DNA of 42,492 bases. It comes from Nanobdellota archaeon (GTDB lineage Archaea; Nanobdellota; Nanobdellia; SCGC-AAA011-G17; GW2011-AR17). Under the pieces are notes generated by a model. It was not told the DNA's origin, did no database searches, and saw only the letters and a program-made list of their open reading frames with translations. The DNA is taken from contig JASEIA010000001.1 of NCBI GenBank assembly GCA_030018575.1, positions 1-42,492 on the forward strand, written 5' to 3'. Positions 22,418-29,705 of this stretch are shown piece after piece. Numbering within the stretch: position 1 is the stretch's first letter; each line of letters begins with the position of its first letter. Made by a program: the position numbers and the translations under genes.

Positions 22418-22953
22418 TCGACAAGGAAAGAATAAAAGAAGCCAAACAGAGTTTTGCCCAATATCTGCGGGAAGGGCTTATTAAGAAACAAACGAACGAA
22501 ACTGCAAAGGCAATGTACATAAAAAATGCGGATTTGTCCTTAAAGCTTGCAGAAGAATGCATGAACAGCAGCTTAAAGCCTTATATCTGGGTTGTTGTCA
22601 TATCCTATTATTCCATGTTTTACATTGCAAATGCTGTTCTGCTTGAGCTCGGCTATAAAACAGGTGATAAGGTGGTGCATAAAGTCACCAATGACGCCTT
22701 GATTGTCCTTGTAATGGACAAGCTAAAGAAAGGCATGCTGGAAGAATATGAAACTGCAAAAGAGGATGCCTTGGAGATTGCTTCAGTCAAGTCAGACGAG
22801 ATTATTGCGCTTTACGGCTTGGAATTGGACAAAAGGTCAAGGTTTCAGTATAACATGACTGAATCCATACAAGAACAGAAGGCAAATACTTCGCTAAAAA
22901 GGGCAAGGCAGTTCATGCTTGAGATGAAGAAGTTGCTATTATTCAAAAAGTAA
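22414..22953 (+). CDS. HEPN-domain protein (toxin-like partner of MNT)
   Basis: A 179-aa all-helical HEPN protein: NADLSLKLAEECMNSSLKPY, VVVISYYSMFYIANAVLLEL, YETAKEDALEIASVKSDEII, LELDKRSRFQYNMTESIQEQ, KRARQFMLEMKKLLL. HEPN toxins cleave RNA through an R-x4-6-H motif. Here the expected place reads KRSRFQYNM with no His, so RNase activity by the usual mechanism is doubtful. It is coupled to the upstream HTH-nucleotidyltransferase. Alternatively the pair could be a non-toxic regulatory or nucleotide-binding complex. Confidence 0.75.
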   Translation: MIDKERIKEAKQSFAQYLREGLIKKQTNETAKAMYIKNADLSLKLAEECMNSSLKPYIWVVVISYYSMFYIANAVLLELGYKTGDKVVHKVTNDALIVLVMDKLKKGMLEEYETAKEDALEIASVKSDEIIALYGLELDKRSRFQYNMTESIQEQKANTSLKRARQFMLEMKKLLLFKK

Positions 22954-22965
22954 ATTTATTCTTTG

Positions 22966-22989
22966 ATTTCACGGCGGCAGCCCTGCCTT
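22966..22989 (+). repeat. 24-bp direct repeat, right copy
   Basis: It is identical to 21749-21772 and starts 13 nt after the stop of the HEPN gene. The next 50 bp lead into the promoter of the Pop5 operon (TATTTATATACC-like near 23029-23040). Confidence 0.85.
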
Positions 22990-23091
22990 CTTGGCTCATC
23001 CTTCCCGCCTCTTTTTTGACGATAGCAACATTTATATACCACCTCTCTTACTTTATCCTACGTAGAGAGAAGGAAGAAGGAGATATCTTCT

Positions 23092-23433
23092 ATGGCGGTT
23101 AAGGCAATGGCTCCCTCAATGAGGGAAAAGAAAAGGTACATTGCGTTCGAGGCTGTGGCTGAAAAGCCCTTGCCGAGGGATGCAGTGATAAGGGAAATAA
23201 GGGAAAGCATGTCTCAGCTAATCGGAACTCTGGGCATGGCAAAGGCAGGACTGATATTTCTTCCTGACTGGGAAAATAACAAGGGAGTTTTAAGAATAAG
23301 CCACAAATACACTGACATTGCCAAGTCAGCAATCGCATTGGTAAAGCAGATAAATGGCAATAACGCCATAATAAAGAGCGTTAATGTGTCAGGAATACTG
23401 AAAAAATCAAGAAATAAAATCGGAGGTAGGTAA
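23092..23433 (+). CDS. rnp2: RNase P protein component 2 (Pop5)
   Basis: A 113-aa archaeal Pop5/Rnp2, a protein subunit of RNase P that helps the RNA cleave 5' leaders from tRNA precursors. Family segments are REKKRYIAFEAVAEKPLPRD, GTLGMAKAGLIFLPDWENNK and GVLRISHKYTDIAKSAIALV. It opens an operon with the proteasome and exosome genes, a common archaeal order. The promoter is TTTATATACC at 23031-23040; the leader is purine-rich with GGAG about 8-10 nt before the ATG. psmA starts 1 nt after its stop. Confidence 0.88.
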   Translation: MAVKAMAPSMREKKRYIAFEAVAEKPLPRDAVIREIRESMSQLIGTLGMAKAGLIFLPDWENNKGVLRISHKYTDIAKSAIALVKQINGNNAIIKSVNVSGILKKSRNKIGGR

Positions 23434-23434
23434 T

Positions 23435-24139
23435 ATGCAAGACATGAGCCATCAGGCAATGGGATATGACAGGGCGAGCACCATGTTCAGCCCGGACGGA
23501 AGGCTGCTTCAGGTAGAGTACGCAAGGGGCTCTGTAAAGCTTGGAGCAACTACGATAGGAATGGTCTGCAAGGACGGGGTTTTATTGGTTGCAGACAAGA
23601 GGGTAACTGACAAGTTAATAGTCGCAGACTCAGTTGAAAAGATTTTCCAGGTTGACGAGCACATTGGCGCGGCTGCAACAGGCTGCACAATGGATGGAAG
23701 GGTATTAATAGAAAGGGCAAGGGTTATTGCCCAGCAGCACATGGTTACTTACGGAGTTCCGATAGACACTCTGGACTTAGTGAAGGAAATCTGCGACATC
23801 AAGCAGTTTTACACCCAGTACGGCGGAGCAAGGCCTTTCGGGGTTTCAATACTGTTTGTAGGCGTGGATGACAACCCTACATTATATGTTACAGACCCGA
23901 TGGGCGTTTACTTTGAATACAAGGCAACTGCAGTGGGAGAGGCAGAGGATGAAATAAAGGCAATGCTCAATAAGGAATTCAGGGAAACCATGTCAATTGA
24001 GGACGGGGTCAAGCTTGCGGTAAGCGCTTTCAAGAAAGTGCTTGGCAAGGACTTTGACTTAAGAAGGATAGACGCGGCTTTCATAAAGGCCGATGAAAAA
24101 AAGTTCACAAGAGTGGACAAGCGAAAACTAAAGCTTTAA
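23435..24139 (+). CDS. psmA: Proteasome subunit alpha
   Basis: A 234-aa 20S proteasome alpha subunit, forming the outer heptameric rings that gate substrate entry. The N-terminal MGYDRASTMFSPDGRLLQVE signature with YARGSVKLGATT, GVLLVADKRV and EKIFQVDEHIGAAATGCTMD are diagnostic, as is QYGGARPFGVSILFVGVDD. A basic tail (RVDKRKLKL) ends the protein. It lies between Pop5 and the exosome genes. The usual SBDS-family gene between psmA and rrp4 is missing here; two hairpins lie in the gap. Confidence 0.96.
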   Translation: MQDMSHQAMGYDRASTMFSPDGRLLQVEYARGSVKLGATTIGMVCKDGVLLVADKRVTDKLIVADSVEKIFQVDEHIGAAATGCTMDGRVLIERARVIAQQHMVTYGVPIDTLDLVKEICDIKQFYTQYGGARPFGVSILFVGVDDNPTLYVTDPMGVYFEYKATAVGEAEDEIKAMLNKEFRETMSIEDGVKLAVSAFKKVLGKDFDLRRIDAAFIKADEKKFTRVDKRKLKL

Positions 24140-24141
24140 TG

Positions 24142-24188
24142 GTGCGTAAAATGGCTATTTTATGCACTAAAGAAAGCCGAAGCTTTCT
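24142..24188 (+). promoter_or_regulatory. Two hairpins between psmA and rrp4
   Basis: Hairpin 1 (24142-24167) pairs GTGC/GCAC and TAAAAT/ATTTTA around GGCT. Hairpin 2 (24171-24188) is AGAAAGC-CGAA-GCTTTCT. They fill the only notable gap in the operon and could partly end transcription, mark a processing site, or set a different level for exosome genes. Confidence 0.5.
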
Positions 24189-24206
24189 TGTGACAGGAGA
24201 CGAAAA

Positions 24207-24902
24207 ATGGGAAAATTATTGGTAGAGGAAAAATCTATCGTTGTTCCCGGCGACTTCCTTGCGGATGGGATGGATTATCTCCCTGCAGGCGGCGCATTCA
24301 GGGAAAACGACAAGGTCATAAGCTCGCAGGTGGGGGTTGTTGAAATCAACGGCAGGCTTGTAAAAGTCATACCCCTTGCAGGCGCTTATGTGCCTAAGAG
24401 AGACGACGTGGTAATCGGAAAAGTTTCCGATGTAAGCTACTCAAACTGGTTTGTTGACGTTGGGTATGCATTTGACGCTGTAATGTCGCTGAAAGACGGC
24501 ACCACAGATTTTATAGAAAGAGGAGCCGAGCTGAGCGAATACTACGGCATAGGCGACTTTGTGGTTGCAAGGGTTTCAAATGTTACAAAGTCAAAGATGA
24601 TAGACATCTCAATGAAAGGGCCGGGCTTGAGAAAGCTTATCGGCGGAAAGGTAATACAGATTTGCGCCATAAAAGTGCCAAGAGTAATCGGAAAGCAGGG
24701 CAGCATGGTTGGCATGATAAAGGATGCGACAGGCTGCCAGATTATAGTCGGGCAGAACGGAAGAATATGGGTTTCAGGAAAAAATCCGGAAGATGAGCTT
24801 CTTGCAACGCAGGCAATTGAGCTGATTGAGGCAAAAGCCCACATATCAGGATTGACTGAAGTTGTGAAAGAGTTCCTTGGCAAGAACAAGGGGGGAAACT
24901 AA
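24207..24902 (+). CDS. rrp4: Exosome RNA-binding subunit Rrp4
   Basis: A 231-aa cap subunit of the archaeal exosome. The N-terminal domain (VVPGDFLADGMDYLPAGGAF), an S1 domain (VIGKVSDVSYSNWFVDVGYA ... YYGIGDFVVARVSNV) and a KH domain (ICAIKVPRVIGKQGSMVGMI, GCQIIVGQNGRIWVSG) are in the standard order. It recruits RNA substrates to the Rrp41-Rrp42 ring. A Shine-Dalgarno-like AGGAGA lies about 8 nt before the ATG. rrp41 follows after 1 nt. Confidence 0.95.
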   Translation: MGKLLVEEKSIVVPGDFLADGMDYLPAGGAFRENDKVISSQVGVVEINGRLVKVIPLAGAYVPKRDDVVIGKVSDVSYSNWFVDVGYAFDAVMSLKDGTTDFIERGAELSEYYGIGDFVVARVSNVTKSKMIDISMKGPGLRKLIGGKVIQICAIKVPRVIGKQGSMVGMIKDATGCQIIVGQNGRIWVSGKNPEDELLATQAIELIEAKAHISGLTEVVKEFLGKNKGGN

Positions 24903-24903
24903 A

Positions 24904-25620
24904 ATGGCTTACACAAGAACTGACAGGGCATTGAACGGGCTAAGGCCGATGGAAGCAAAGGTTGGCGTGATAAAAAACGCAAGAGGCTCTGCAATGTTCA
25001 AGATAGGAAAGACAATAGCTTATGCAGCTGTTTACGGGCCAAGGGAGATGCACCCGAAATTCATGCAGAATGTTGAGAAAGGCACTTTAAGGTGCAATTA
25101 CAACATGATGGCATTCTCAGGCTCAGGCAACAGGGTAAGGCCCGGGCCGAACAGGAGAAGCAGGGAAATTGGGCTGGTTACTCAAAACGCCTTGGCTCCT
25201 GTTTTGGACTTGACTGAATATCCAAAGACAGTGGTTGATGTTTATATCGAGCTTTTGCAGACTGATGCAGGAACAAGGTGCGCGGGAATTTGCGCAGCTT
25301 CATTGGCCCTTGCTGACGCAGGCTTTAAGATGAAGGACCTGGTTTGCGCTGTCTCATGCGGAGTGGTTGGCGGAACGCCTGTTGTTGATTTGGATTATTC
25401 AGAGGAATCATATGACGAGGGATCTGTTGACATCCCGATTGCAATGATACCAAGGACAGGAGAGATAACACTGATGCAGCTTGACGGAGTTTTAACAAGG
25501 GAGCAGCTTGAAAAGGCTGTGCTGCTTGCAAGAGACGGCATACAGAAGATATACGAAGTGCAGAAAACTGCATTGAGGGCGAAGTTTGCAAATGGCAAGA
25601 TTGGCCTGGAGGGGGAGTAA
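24904..25620 (+). CDS. rrp41: Exosome catalytic subunit Rrp41
   Basis: A 238-aa RNase PH-fold protein, the active 3'-to-5' phosphorolytic subunit of the exosome. Segments: NGLRPMEAKVGVIKNARGSA, AAVYGPREMHPKFMQN, FSGSGNRVRPGPNRRSREIG, VDVYIELLQTDAGTRCAGIC, and the catalytic-side DIPIAMIPRTGEITLMQLDG. The ATG at 24904, 8 nt after GGGGGG, is preferred over a TTG inside rrp4. The order rrp4-rrp41-rrp42 is conserved. Confidence 0.95.
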   Translation: MAYTRTDRALNGLRPMEAKVGVIKNARGSAMFKIGKTIAYAAVYGPREMHPKFMQNVEKGTLRCNYNMMAFSGSGNRVRPGPNRRSREIGLVTQNALAPVLDLTEYPKTVVDVYIELLQTDAGTRCAGICAASLALADAGFKMKDLVCAVSCGVVGGTPVVDLDYSEESYDEGSVDIPIAMIPRTGEITLMQLDGVLTREQLEKAVLLARDGIQKIYEVQKTALRAKFANGKIGLEGE

Positions 25621-25622
25621 AA

Positions 25623-26393
25623 ATGGTTCCAAAAAGTTACATACAAGCACTTGCAAAAAAGAATGCAAGGCATGACGGAAGAAGGTTTGACGAGTTCAGG
25701 CAGCCTATTCTTGTTGAGTACGGAATTTCAGCAAAGTCAGCTGAAGGCTCTGCAAGAGTCACAATGGGAGACACTGTTGTTGTTGCCGGAGTAAAGCTGG
25801 AGTTTGGGCAGCCATACCCTGACACGCCTGACGAGGGAAGCATAATGATAAGCGCAGAAATGCTGCCTTTGTCATCTCCTGAATATGAAGGCGGGCCTCC
25901 CGGGATTGAGGCGATTGAGCTTGCAAGAGTTGTTGACAGGGGAATCAGAGAGTCAAAAGCCCTTGACTTCAAGAAGCTTTGTGTAAAATCAGGCGAGAAG
26001 ATGTGGATAGTCATGATTGACATCTACCCGATAAACGCTTCCGGAAACCTGTTTGACGCGTCTGCCCTGGCTGCTTTGGCTGCATTGAGGAATGCGCGCT
26101 TTCCAAAGGTGGAAGATGACAAGGTTGTTTACAAGGCCCTTACTGACGAGCCCCTGCCATTGTCATTCATGCCTGTAAGCTGCACAGTCCATAAGATTGG
26201 GGACAAGTTCTTGGTTGACCCGACAAGGGACGAGGAGCTTGCTGCTGATGCAAGGCTGACTGTCGCCTTTACTGAAAAAGGCGAGATATGCGCAATGCAG
26301 AAGGGCGGGGAAAAGCCCCTGACTCATACAGAGGTATTTGCCATGGTGGATTTGGCTGCCGCAAAGGCAGGCGAGCTAAGGAAATGTTTATAA
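25623..26393 (+). CDS. rrp42: Exosome subunit Rrp42
   Basis: A 256-aa non-catalytic RNase PH-fold partner of Rrp41. Segments: KKNARHDGRRFDEFRQPILV, ARVTMGDTVVVAGVKLEFGQ, PDTPDEGSIMISAEMLPLSS, EAIELARVVDRGIRESKALD, VMIDIYPINASGNLFDASAL. It starts 2 nt after the rrp41 stop. Its last codons overlap the promoter (TTTATAAAGG) of rpoK. Confidence 0.95.
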   Translation: MVPKSYIQALAKKNARHDGRRFDEFRQPILVEYGISAKSAEGSARVTMGDTVVVAGVKLEFGQPYPDTPDEGSIMISAEMLPLSSPEYEGGPPGIEAIELARVVDRGIRESKALDFKKLCVKSGEKMWIVMIDIYPINASGNLFDASALAALAALRNARFPKVEDDKVVYKALTDEPLPLSFMPVSCTVHKIGDKFLVDPTRDEELAADARLTVAFTEKGEICAMQKGGEKPLTHTEVFAMVDLAAAKAGELRKCL

Positions 26394-26418
26394 AGGGATT
26401 GGTTTATCCATTTGAACA

Positions 26419-26655
26419 ATGATGAAGCTCACCAAGTACGAAAGGGCAAGACTGATTGGCGCAAGGGCGTTGCAGCTTGCAATGGGCGCTCCTTTGCTTT
26501 TGAAGCTGAAGGAAGCAGAGCTTGAGAAGCTGCATTACAGGCCTGTCTCAATAGCAAAGTACGAGCTTGAAAAGGACGTCCTGCCGATAACAATCAAGAG
26601 ACCTTTGCCTGTAAAGGTAGAGACAGAGCAGAAGGAAGCAGTAAAGGCTGCTTAA
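26419..26655 (+). CDS. rpoK: DNA-directed RNA polymerase subunit K (Rpb6/omega)
   Basis: A 78-aa protein with the RpoK signature LTKYERARLIGARALQLAMGAPLLL and the closing AKYELEKDVLPITIKRPLPV. It binds the polymerase assembly surface like bacterial omega. A TATA-like TTTATAAAGGG about 27 nt upstream supports a leaderless start at the first of two adjacent ATGs. A short extra tail (KVETEQKEAVKAA) follows the conserved part. Confidence 0.93.
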   Translation: MMKLTKYERARLIGARALQLAMGAPLLLKLKEAELEKLHYRPVSIAKYELEKDVLPITIKRPLPVKVETEQKEAVKAA

Positions 26656-26686
26656 TTTTTTTATTTTTTTAAGAAATTGCTTATGA

Positions 26687-27640
26687 TTAATTCAAGCTTC
26701 CCTTGAATTCCTCGGTAAGCCCGTAGACTTTCGGCCTTCTATTATTCACTATGAACGTAACCTGTTTCTCGGCAAGGCTGCTCAGCTGCTTTCCAATGCT
26801 TCCCTCTGTGGTGTTCAGGATTTCAGCCAATTGCTTTGCAGTCCTGTTGCCTTCCAATAATAGAATAACCATCCTCTTCTGCATTGGGCTGAAGCCTTCA
26901 AGCTTCTTGTCGCTGATAGGCATCAGGTTGTCAGGCAATTTGATTTCATCAGGCCTTTGCAAGTCTAACAATTGGTTTGCCTTTTTCTTTGTAAGAATGC
27001 TTCTTGCAGTGTCAATATTAATGTTGCCTGGCTCTAAGTTGATACACAATTGTTCGCAGTTTTCCAATATCTTTCTTGGATTGTTTCTTGCATCATCAAC
27101 TAACAAAGAAACAACTTCGTCAGAGAAAGGATTCTTCCCCTCTGTCCTCATTTCAATAAGCTGCTTTGCCTCTTCAAGCCCCATTCCGGAAAGGCGTATG
27201 ATTCTTCCTCCAACCCTGTTGGTGAAGCTCTCGGGATAATCCATCTTGTTTCCAATCTGAGCAATTGCAACGCTTTTCAGGACATTTCCGTCCCACAATG
27301 CCTTCATGTCCTTTACAAAAGGCTCGTCGCAGTGGTGCGCTTCGTCAAGCATAAGGACTCTTTTCCTGATTAACGGCTTTCCAACGTGCTTTTTCAAGCT
27401 GAATTCCTCGCTCATGCTTTCAGCGTTAAGGTAAATCCCTTTTTGAAGAAATCCCATCTGCCTTTTCAGCCATTTTAACAATGATGTTTTGCCTGCGCCA
27501 GGCTCGCCAACCACAATGCACATGTCGCCTGCGGAAACATAATTAAGCAAAAGCTCCCTCTCTTTCTCAAAGCCAACCAGCTCAGTGCTCCATTTGACTG
27601 AAAACGGATTGTTATTCCAGCCGTAGTGCTTATACCACAT
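26687..27640 (-). CDS. AAA+ ATPase with C-terminal HTH (Orc/Cdc6- or ExeA-like)
   Basis: A 317-aa protein starting WYKHYGWNNNPFSVKWSTEL, as ExeA/TniB-like ATPases do. The P-loop is VVGEPGAGKTSLLKWLKRQ (about 42-60), Walker B VLMLDEAHHC, a sensor-like AIAQIGNKMDYPESFTNRVG, and a lid (SDEVVSLLVDDARNNPRKIL). The C-terminal ~80 residues form a winged helix (MQKRMVILLLEGNRTAKQLA, IGKQLSSLAEKQVTFIVNN). It is a DNA-binding switch ATPase, perhaps in replication initiation or gene control. It may be an alternative Cdc6-like protein; the Orc1 signature is not clear. Confidence 0.7.
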   Translation of the reverse strand: MWYKHYGWNNNPFSVKWSTELVGFEKERELLLNYVSAGDMCIVVGEPGAGKTSLLKWLKRQMGFLQKGIYLNAESMSEEFSLKKHVGKPLIRKRVLMLDEAHHCDEPFVKDMKALWDGNVLKSVAIAQIGNKMDYPESFTNRVGGRIIRLSGMGLEEAKQLIEMRTEGKNPFSDEVVSLLVDDARNNPRKILENCEQLCINLEPGNINIDTARSILTKKKANQLLDLQRPDEIKLPDNLMPISDKKLEGFSPMQKRMVILLLEGNRTAKQLAEILNTTEGSIGKQLSSLAEKQVTFIVNNRRPKVYGLTEEFKGSLN

Positions 27641-27754
27641 TCTATCCTCTTTTTAATAATGCCTCTAAGATGGATAAATAACGCTGATTAATAAATATAT
27701 CGCTTAGGAAAGAAATGCCCGCGGCCGAAATCACTCCCGACCGCAGGCACCTAA

Positions 27755-27878
27755 TGGGCCCCACGGGATTTGAACCCGCGACCACTGGTTGTCCTAAGCG
27801 TATGTACCAGTGCTAGCCATATAAGACCAGTGCTCTAATTGCCCGAATTTTAAATTCTCCAGGCTGAGCTAAGGGCCC
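27755..27878 (-). tRNA. tRNA-Ile (UAU) with two introns
   Basis: Exons total 75 nt. The acceptor is GGGCCCT / GGGGCCC with A73, the D arm GCTC-AGCCTGGTTA-GAGC, the anticodon stem CTGGT / ACCAG with loop CTTATAA (anticodon TAT), and the T arm GCGGG-TTCAAAT-CCCGT. Intron 1 (27858-27839, 20 nt) splits the D loop between G19 and T20: bulges GG^A and AA^U, 4-bp helix GCCU:GGGC, inner stem GAAUU:AAUUC. Intron 2 (27819-27791, 29 nt) is at 37/38: bulges UA^U and AC^A, central helix CUUA:UAGG. 75+49=124 nt, as observed. UAU in place of the usual C*AU (agmatidine) form is rare in archaea and reads AUA directly. A TATA-like ATTTAAATAT lies about 38 nt upstream. Confidence 0.93.
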
Positions 27879-27974
27879 AATCTTATCGCTGATAGAAAGG
27901 AATAAGGCAGATATTTAAATGTTTTGATGGGCTTAAGCATAACTTTATATAGAAATATTTGTTATAATACTAGC

Positions 27975-28427
27975 ATGAACTGCAAGAGGTGCAACAATAA
28001 CTCTGAGAAAGGGGACTTGTTCTGCAGGAAATGCGGGGAAGAGCTGCCTGCTGATGAGACTTTCCAGTGCGATTGCGGAGCTGAAGTGAGGAATGAGGAC
28101 AGGTTCTGCCATAACTGCGGCGCAATGTTTTCAGCAGGACAGTGCAGCAATTGCAATGCTGATTTGGCTCCAAACGCAAAATACTGCCATGAGTGCGGCA
28201 CAAAGGCGGAAGAAACATCTGAGCAGCCTTCAGAGCCTGCTCCTGAAACTCCTTCTTACAGCGAGCCTTCTTATTCACCTGATGCGTATACGCCTGAGAA
28301 AGAGGCGCCTGCTGACATTGAAGTGTACGATGATTTTGGCAATGTGAGAAAGGTATCACAATTCAAGGAAGAGCCGCCAAAGAAGCCGAATTACAGGATG
28401 ACAGGCGACGGGTATTTTGAGCCTTAG
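27975..28427 (+). CDS. Zinc-ribbon protein with acidic/proline-rich tail
   Basis: A 150-aa protein with repeated double-zinc-ribbon units: MNCKRCNNNSEKGDLFCRKC, FQCDCGAEVRNEDRFCHNCG, GQCSNCNADLAPNAKYCHEC, each with CxxC or CxC knuckles, then a Ser/Pro/Glu-rich tail and a short conserved-looking end (NYRMTGDGYFEP). The start at 27975 is chosen because CTTTATATAGAA lies about 27 nt upstream. Such ribbons bind partners or nucleic acid; the target is unknown. It overlaps the convergent methylthiotransferase gene by 4 nt. Confidence 0.75.
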   Translation: MNCKRCNNNSEKGDLFCRKCGEELPADETFQCDCGAEVRNEDRFCHNCGAMFSAGQCSNCNADLAPNAKYCHECGTKAEETSEQPSEPAPETPSYSEPSYSPDAYTPEKEAPADIEVYDDFGNVRKVSQFKEEPPKKPNYRMTGDGYFEP

Positions 28428-29674
28428 GCAATCAAATAATTAGCAGTAGCTTTCTTAATCTTAACCTTAACTCTCTGCCCTAATTCAAGCTTGCCTTTCA
28501 CTACAACTAAAACATAGGAATCAGTCCTCCCCAGGCAGGCATTGTTTTTCCTTTTCTCATCAATCAAGATAAACATTTCCTTCCCAACTGCCTTTTTCTT
28601 CTCCTCCAAGGCGTTCTTCCTGAACACTTTCAGCATTCTGCTGCACCTTTCGCTTAAAACCTCGCTTCTTAATTGCTTCATAGAACCTGCTTTTGTGAAA
28701 GGCATTTGCCAATACCTGTTTAAATTCAATACAGGAGGCTTTACCTTCTCAATTAGTTTTACTGACTCAAGAAAATCCTTTTCAGTTTCAGAAGGAAAGC
28801 CGACAATCATGTCAGTTGATATTGTGATATCAGGCACATTCTTCTGAATCTCTTTAACAGTTGAAGAAAACTCGTCTGCCGTGTATTTTCTGTTCATTTC
28901 CTTAAGCACCTTGTTGCTTCCCGACTGTATTGGAATATGAAGAAACCTGAACATTTTCTCATTTTTAAAAATCCCAACAAGCTCTTTTGAATATTTCTTT
29001 ACAAACTGCGGATTAGCCATTCCCAGCCGCACTTTAAAATCCCCTTTTACTTCAAGAACTTTTGCAAGCAATGAAGGCAAATCGCTTCCAATGTCCATTC
29101 CATAGCAGCCTGTGTCCTGCGCAGTAATCCATATCTCCCTGCAGCCCTCTTTTACAGCAGTTTCTGTTTCTTTCACAATATCTTCAATTGGATAAGAAAT
29201 TAATTCACCCTTAATCGCTTTTACAGCGCAATAAGAGCAGTTTCCAAGGCAGCCTGCGCTTATCGGTATTATGCCTATTGCCTTGTTCTTCCTTATTCTC
29301 GGCGCACATAATTTTTTCCCTTCCTTTTTCTCAATAATCTCAACACTTTCTCCTTTCAAAAGCCCCTCAACAGCGCTGCAAACCAGTGCAATATTGTGCG
29401 TGCTCACGATTGAGGCTGAAGGAAACTCTTTCCTTATCTTTGGAAGCTGGTATGAAGGAATGCAGCCTGCAAAAACCAGCTTTCCTTTTGATTTTCTTGC
29501 GGCATTCATTCCCTTGTTAAAGCTAGGCCCTTTTACATTGCAGATGCTTATGATTGCAATATCCCCATCTGAATCAACAATATCATGCCCTGCTTCTTTC
29601 AAAAGCCCGGCCATTATCTCTGACTCGGCAATATTATTGCTGCATCCGAATGCAATAAGCTTTGCTTTTGCCAT
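28424..29674 (-). CDS. tRNA methylthiotransferase (MiaB/CDKAL1-type, e-MtaB)
   Basis: A 416-aa radical SAM enzyme that adds a methylthio group to t6A37 of tRNA. The N-terminal UPF0004 domain has the three cluster cysteines (AFGCSNN, ISICNVKGP, VFAGCIPSYQ). The radical SAM motif is SAGCLGNCSYCAVKAIKG near residue 140, followed by ITAQDTGCYGMDIG and LHIPIQSGSNKVLKEMNRKY. A C-terminal TRAM domain (MFILIDEKRKNNACLGRTDS ... LGQRVKVKIKKA) binds RNA. Length and motifs match the archaeal/eukaryal e-MtaB subgroup. Confidence 0.88.
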   Translation of the reverse strand: MAKAKLIAFGCSNNIAESEIMAGLLKEAGHDIVDSDGDIAIISICNVKGPSFNKGMNAARKSKGKLVFAGCIPSYQLPKIRKEFPSASIVSTHNIALVCSAVEGLLKGESVEIIEKKEGKKLCAPRIRKNKAIGIIPISAGCLGNCSYCAVKAIKGELISYPIEDIVKETETAVKEGCREIWITAQDTGCYGMDIGSDLPSLLAKVLEVKGDFKVRLGMANPQFVKKYSKELVGIFKNEKMFRFLHIPIQSGSNKVLKEMNRKYTADEFSSTVKEIQKNVPDITISTDMIVGFPSETEKDFLESVKLIEKVKPPVLNLNRYWQMPFTKAGSMKQLRSEVLSERCSRMLKVFRKNALEEKKKAVGKEMFILIDEKRKNNACLGRTDSYVLVVVKGKLELGQRVKVKIKKATANYLIA

Positions 29675-29705
29675 ATACGGCTTTTAAGAATCAAGGGGGT
29701 TTAAA

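Noticed and set aside
21749..22989. Complete integrated virus or conjugative element between the direct repeats
   Set aside because: Only two genes lie inside, with no integrase, replication or capsid gene; a small cassette is the most that can be supported.
27755..27878. The tRNA at this site as tRNA-Lys or another isotype
   Set aside because: Only the frame with stem CTGGT/ACCAG gives a 5-bp stem and 7-nt loop; it places TAT as anticodon, and acceptor and D-arm sequences match archaeal tRNA-Ile.
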